The translations under genes and the position numbers were made by a program. A stretch of 64,000 bases of DNA, taken from Zingiber officinale (taxonomy: Eukaryota; Streptophyta; Magnoliopsida; Zingiberales; Zingiberaceae). This document shows positions 60,161 through 64,000 of this stretch, piece by piece (within the stretch, counting starts at the first letter, position 1; each line of letters starts with the position of its first letter). The notes beneath the pieces were generated by a model. That model had not been told where the DNA came from. It saw nothing but the letters and a program-made list of their open reading frames with translations, and did no database searches. The stretch covers positions 32,499,202 to 32,563,201 of the forward strand of contig NC_055987.1 in assembly GCF_018446385.1 (NCBI RefSeq), read 5' to 3'.

Positions 60161-60642
60161 TAAAAGCGATAAAAGAGAATTACCAGAATTGATCGGATCA
60201 AATCATCAAATCAAATCAAATTAGTTTTAGAATTATTCTAATAATTATGTTATAATTATTAAAATAATTCTCAAAATAATTTTTAGAATTATTCTGTTAT
60301 TTATTAATTGATTAATTGACCGAGTACTTGTTTAAAAAAAAGGTAAATCCGCTACCTTAGCGGCCCCACTAGTGCCAGCCCCACGGATATGGAGGGAGGT
60401 TCATGCAGGTACACAGGCCATATGCGCATGGTGGGGTAAACCCCAGGTTGTCAGTTCCTGAGAATCGACTCCTGGCTATTACGCCAGAGATATCATGCGC
60501 CCACCGTCTGCGCTACGCCCTGGGGGCCCGAGTACTTGTTTAAACCCTATATATTATATTGTCTTGAGGGCAAGTATCAACAAAAACAATAAGATTAATT
60601 ATTACTCTCCTATTTTATCTTCTTTCTATTCTTCTTTTAACA
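60161..60642 (+). repeat. 3' LTR of copia D, split by a SINE
   Basis: Matches the 5' LTR apart from the SINE and one duplicated target site inside it. Confidence 0.85.
60337..60528 (-). mobile_element. tRNA-derived SINE in the copia D right LTR
   Basis: About 192 bp with a perfect 16-bp target-site repeat CGAGTACTTGTTTAAA (60321-60336 and 60529-60544). On the minus strand it has an A box TAGCGCAGACGG (60515-60504) matching the TRGCNNAGNNGG consensus, and a B-box-like GGAGTCGATTC (60472-60462). It ends in a T run. It is a different family from the SINE at 31347-31563. Confidence 0.87.
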
Positions 60643-61263
60643 TTTTATACACTGGCCACTTTGATAGACCTGCAATGAGACCGGTTGTACTTAAAAGTTA
60701 AAAATACAACTTGTTTGCCTCCAAAAAAATTCAACAAACTCCCCAAATCAATCTAAATAACTTGGTTGAAATTTTAAAGTAACAGAATTTTCTCAATTAA
60801 ACCCTGTTTCACCTTGTCACTGGAATACTTAGTTATTTGTTGTTCCACTAATGAATTTGGGAGAAATTACAAATAGGGAATTGTGATCAAGAATTTAATA
60901 TATCATATGATCCATTGTGATCCAGTGAAATTGAGGGTAAGCTTGTTAGATGTAGTGAATGTAAGGCATTTGAATAGGTGGGAATATCTCTTAGTCTTTG
61001 CAGCCTTAAGGTCTTCATAAACTTTTAATCTTTGGCTGATTTGTTTGAGAGCATAATTGTTTGAGTGGTTTTAGGTGTCATTAGGCAATTGGAAATATCA
61101 ATTACAAGGAAGTTAAATTGATCTGACTGCTGAATAGTTTCTTTCCAGTGGGGTCTTAGATATAAACAAGCTTCTCTGTAGTGAATCATAACTGGTTTTG
61201 CATTTATTATTGGCATCGGTAGACCTTCTCCTGAGCTGATCTCATGTTCTTTAATCATCGCAG

Positions 61264-61383
61264 CTATCAGTTCGTAACTGTTTTATAAGGGGATCAGTGG
61301 TACGATATGTCGAACTCCCCCCTGATGGTGTGGACGTCGACATCCTCCATGATGCAACAAGGAGAGAAGCTCGTGGAAGCTGA
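61264..61383 (+). pseudogene. LSM2 exon 3, detached duplicate
   Basis: It reads LSVRNCFIRGSVVRYVELPP then DGVDVDILHDATRREARGS and stop, the same as exon 3 of LSM2 at 41073-41192, and keeps the CGCAG acceptor. The block duplication starts inside intron 2, so exons 1 and 2 are not copied. It has no start codon or Sm1 motif and cannot make LSm2 alone. It could only be expressed as a 3' exon of a read-through or chimeric transcript. Confidence 0.9.
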
Positions 61384-62248
61384 TTCTGCAGCTAGGAATT
61401 TTCAAATAGCACTTTCGTTGCTGGCCTTGGATTTTTTTTTTTTGTCGACTCTTGCCACTTGTGCAAACAAATTAGTATCTCATGTTTGCACCTTATTATA
61501 CTGTGAAATAGTCTTAAACTGCTCTCGGTTTCAGGATTCAACGTTTTCATTATTCAGCCAGTTTTTTGTCTACTGGAATAAGACCGGAAGTTGTTGATTT
61601 TTCTTGCGATTACCTCGTACACAATATTTAGAACATAGAAATTTCGTCTAAATTTTGCCAACCGTTAGGGGACTTGTTGGATGAACAGGCATTTCGCTAA
61701 ATTAACAAGAGGGACGATCTCAAAAAAAAAAAAAAAAAATTGTATTATAAAGTTATTATACGTAAAATATGATTATAATGAAAATTATTTTATCTAGATT
61801 GAAATTATAAAATATGAAATGCTATTATATTAAAATATTCTTTTGATTAAAATTATTTTTAACTCTATTAATATTATAAAAGAAGCATTATTTTATTACA
61901 TTAAAATTATTTAAATTTAATTAAAATCATTTAGATCAATCAAAATCATTCTAAATTTAAATAATTTAAATTAAATTGTTAAAAAATAATTTAATATAAT
62001 AATGTTATATATATTTGTTTTATTAAAATATTATTGTAATAAAAGTGACACTCATATTTGAAATTCTTTCTTTTATTTTTTTTTAAAAGAAACACTTTAT
62101 TTTTATAAATTAATAATATTTTATTCTTTTCAAAATTATTTAATCTTGGTAAATTAGTCCCAAAATCAAAGTTTTCAATTTAAAGAGCGGGAAAATGAAT
62201 TATTTGATATTCTCAGTCGAGATGAACTCATAAACCCGCGAACTGGCC

Positions 62249-62257
62249 TATAAAATA
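62249..62257 (+). promoter_or_regulatory. TATA box of Agenet gene copy 2
   Basis: TATAAAATA at the same distance from the ATG as in copy 1. The upstream promoter sequence is also duplicated. Confidence 0.65.
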
Positions 62258-62325
62258 ACAAACAAACAAACTAAAATCGCTAATTAAACAAACAACCGAC
62301 GAAGGAAGAAACGATCGAGCGCGCG

Positions 62326-62937
62326 ATGGCGGCGGCGAACATGAAGATGAAGATGCAGCTGAGGAAAGGGAGCGAGGTTGATGTCCAGCGGTGGGACGGC
62401 GACTCCTACTCCTGGCTCTCCGGCGACGTCGTCTCCGGCAACGGCCGCACCTACCTCGTCCGCATCCACGGGGCAACTACGTCCCAGGCCGCGGTACTCG
62501 AGCGAGTCGCTCGAAAGTTTATTAGGCCGACGCCGGTCCCGGTTGGCCTCCGCGCCCTCTACTCCTGGAGCACAGGCGACGAGGTGGAGGCGTTCGTGGA
62601 CCACGCCTGGTGCCCGGCGGTGGTTACCGCCGTCGGCTACGGGAAGGTCATTGTCTACCTTCACGGGAAGATGAAGAAAATCAGAGTCCGCACGTGCGAG
62701 CTTCGGCTGAGGAGGCAGTGGGACGGCAATCAGTGGACGCTTCTCGATAAGGTAAATCAATCACATATTGATTCTCAATCAATTAACGCTCTGTGTTTTT
62801 TTTTTTTTTGTTTGTGATCATTATTAAGATTTATGATTCGATATGTATCTCACATGTTTATCGCGCAGAAACCAAGGGAGGCGATTATTTCCCGTGAATT
62901 CCCGGCGGCGGCTGATTCACATAACGTTGCCGGCTAG
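62326..62937 (+). CDS. Agenet/Tudor-like domain protein, copy 2
   Basis: Exons 62326-62751 and 62869-62937 give a 164-residue protein with the same exon lengths as copy 1, and the splice sites are conserved. About five residues differ (Glu to Asp and Gln to Arg near residues 18-21, His to Arg near 77, Asn to Asp near 84, Val to Ile near 113). All are mild, and no stop or frame change is seen, so both copies look functional. Intron 1 is slightly longer through a T run. The promoter and 3' flank are also copied, so early expression would be expected to match copy 1. The role is as inferred for copy 1. Confidence 0.82.
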
Positions 62938-63900
62938 CAGAGTACGTAGAATCTTCGGCTGAGAGGAGGAAGAGCAGAGGGGAGGAATTGTTTTACAAGA
63001 TTCTGGTTATTCTTCTTCCATTGGACGTTGCAATTGAGTAATTAGGATTCATGTATAACTTTTTCAGGTTTAGGGTTCTGATTGTCCTTCCACCTTGTAA
63101 TTAATTAGGATTTCGAATAACTTTTTCAGATTCTGATCGTTCTTCCTTCGTAGGAAATTGTAGTTAACTCGGTTGAACGATAATATTTTTGCATTCATTA
63201 ATATCACTTTGTCAGAAACTCCTTCCTTGTAAAATGCTATTACACGATTTTAACACCCTAAAATTGACTTTGATCTTGCGACTTCAATGCCTGTAAACTT
63301 TGATTGATCTAACTAGGATCAAGTAAATGAATACATCTTAAATATTTTATACATTGATACGACGAATAAGATAGGGTCCTAAGAATATGGTATAAGACAG
63401 ACCGATCGACTATGAGCGAACGAACATTTTATCCAATCGGACTAGGCATCCGATCAAATCCTGAGTCCTCTTGGTTTGATTGAATCCCGAGCCTCCCTAG
63501 TTTGATTGGACACTTATTATCCGATCGGACTCCTTGTCTGATCGAATTCCGAGTCCTCGAGGTATCTAACCTTCCGCAATTGACCAGACCCATTAAAGAG
63601 TGACGCCTGATGGGATAATAGAAGGGACTCGGCCGGCCCACCATTGAAGTATATCAATCAATAGCCTAATATCTTTTTTGTCATCTTGTGTAACTACTAT
63701 TAGAAAATCGTTGGAATATTACATATGCGATTCGTACAGTAAAAGTTTTTACCTTGCAGGTGCATCGGTGATGAACATAATTTAGGAATGACTGTGATTT
63801 GTTAAATTAGTTGATCATATTTTAAAAATACATTGATATTCATGCAGAGATAAAACATCACTATATAATGGGTCTCCACCTACAAACACAAGTAGGACCG
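62938..63900. other. 3' flank of Agenet gene copy 2
   Basis: Counterpart of 42737-43700, with scattered substitutions and a small deletion near 63090. There is no coding region. Confidence 0.5.
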
Positions 63901-64000
63901 ACCTTGAGACATGTCACCTAGGGTGGCGGACTAGGGCCTCCGATTTTTTAGGGTCCCTAAATTTGACATACATATATATTATATATTATATATATACAAT
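63901..64000 (+). mobile_element. hAT remnant (MYM type), copy 2, cut by window edge
   Basis: The first 100 bp match the hAT remnant at 43701, showing that the remnant was already in place before the block was duplicated. Confidence 0.5.

Larger units (their letters stand above)
56098..60642 (+). mobile_element. Ty1/copia element D (Ale-like), only in copy 2
   Basis: 4.5 kb fossil with a 5' LTR 56098-56371, primer-binding site TGGTATCAGAGC at 56372-56383, G-rich polypurine tract at 60155-60160 and a 3' LTR 60161-60642 (enlarged by a SINE). The target-site repeat is TTTTA (56093-56097 and 60643-60647), confirmed by the empty site CACTTTTATACACC near 40477 in copy 1. The LTRs differ at about 12 of 274 sites by eye (about 4 percent), so it is clearly older than copia C and E. 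Recognised parts are two zinc knuckles in a row, protease, integrase, reverse transcriptase and RNase H. It is broken in many places (about eight or more). Confidence 0.9.
54691..64000 (+). repeat. Duplicated block, copy 2
   Basis: Counterpart of 39048-43805, interrupted by copia D (56098-60642). It starts inside the last 66 bp of a hAT end and continues past the window edge. It carries LSM2 exon 3 (but no exon 1 or 2), the second Agenet gene and the start of the hAT remnant. Confidence 0.93.

Noticed and set aside
1-64000. CRISPR arrays, operons, bacterial regulators or horizontal transfer
   Set aside because: Regular repeats here are minisatellites, LTR motifs or transposon ends in a plant nuclear context. 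No spacer-repeat pattern or bacterial-type genes are seen.
1-64000. Canonical tRNA or rRNA genes
   Set aside because: The tRNA-like A and B boxes found belong to the two SINEs. No full tRNA cloverleaf or rRNA segment was recognised.

Overview
This is nuclear DNA from a flowering plant, most likely a monocot (an inference from style, not a proven assignment). The evidence is spliced GT-AG genes, Sirevirus-type and other Ty1/copia elements, En/Spm (CACTA) and hAT transposons, tRNA-derived SINEs and plant-type host proteins. Nothing looks bacterial. Three host gene families account for only a few kilobases of coding sequence; most of the rest is nested mobile DNA.

Layout. 1-9400: two minus-strand Sirevirus copies, one inserted into the other, plus a plus-strand solo LTR inserted in the older one. 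9401-20564: a GC-rich tandem array, then a decayed CACTA transposon with both of its usual genes. Its first gene is split by a 2.8 kb Ty3/gypsy-like solo LTR. 20565-21915: nothing recognised. 21916-28723: a young Ty1/copia element with target-site repeats, inserted just past the stop codon of the first host gene. 28893-33245 (minus): a seven-exon ALKBH10B-like RNA demethylase gene with a SINE in intron 1. 34735-41192 (plus): LSM2, whose second intron has grown to 6 kb around a 3.8 kb hAT transposon. 42134-42736 (plus): a small two-exon Agenet/Tudor-like gene.

The block that starts inside LSM2 intron 2 and runs past the Agenet gene (39048 to at least 43805) occurs again at 54691 to the window edge. 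The second copy carries the last LSM2 exon without the first two, and a second intact-looking Agenet gene. Between the copies lie a hAT remnant, a young Ty1/copia element (44969-53040) and a decayed stretch. A third Ty1/copia element (56098-60642) sits only in copy 2, with its empty site preserved in copy 1, and a SINE later landed in its right LTR. This gives a relative history: block duplication, then copia insertion into copy 2, then SINE insertion into that copia.

How the genes relate. ALKBH10B-like (m6A removal from mRNA) and LSM2 (LSm rings for mRNA decay and U6 snRNA) are divergently oriented with about 1.5 kb between start codons. Both act in RNA metabolism, but the sequence does not show co-regulation. 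The Agenet gene probably encodes a histone- or chromatin-reading protein.

The most striking unexplained structure is a shared LTR promoter design. Three LTRs at the left end each carry about eight copies of a short palindrome ending 10-15 bp upstream of a TATA box. The palindrome differs between families: GGCGCC-centred in the Sirevirus LTRs, TCGGTCGACCGA in the solo LTR.
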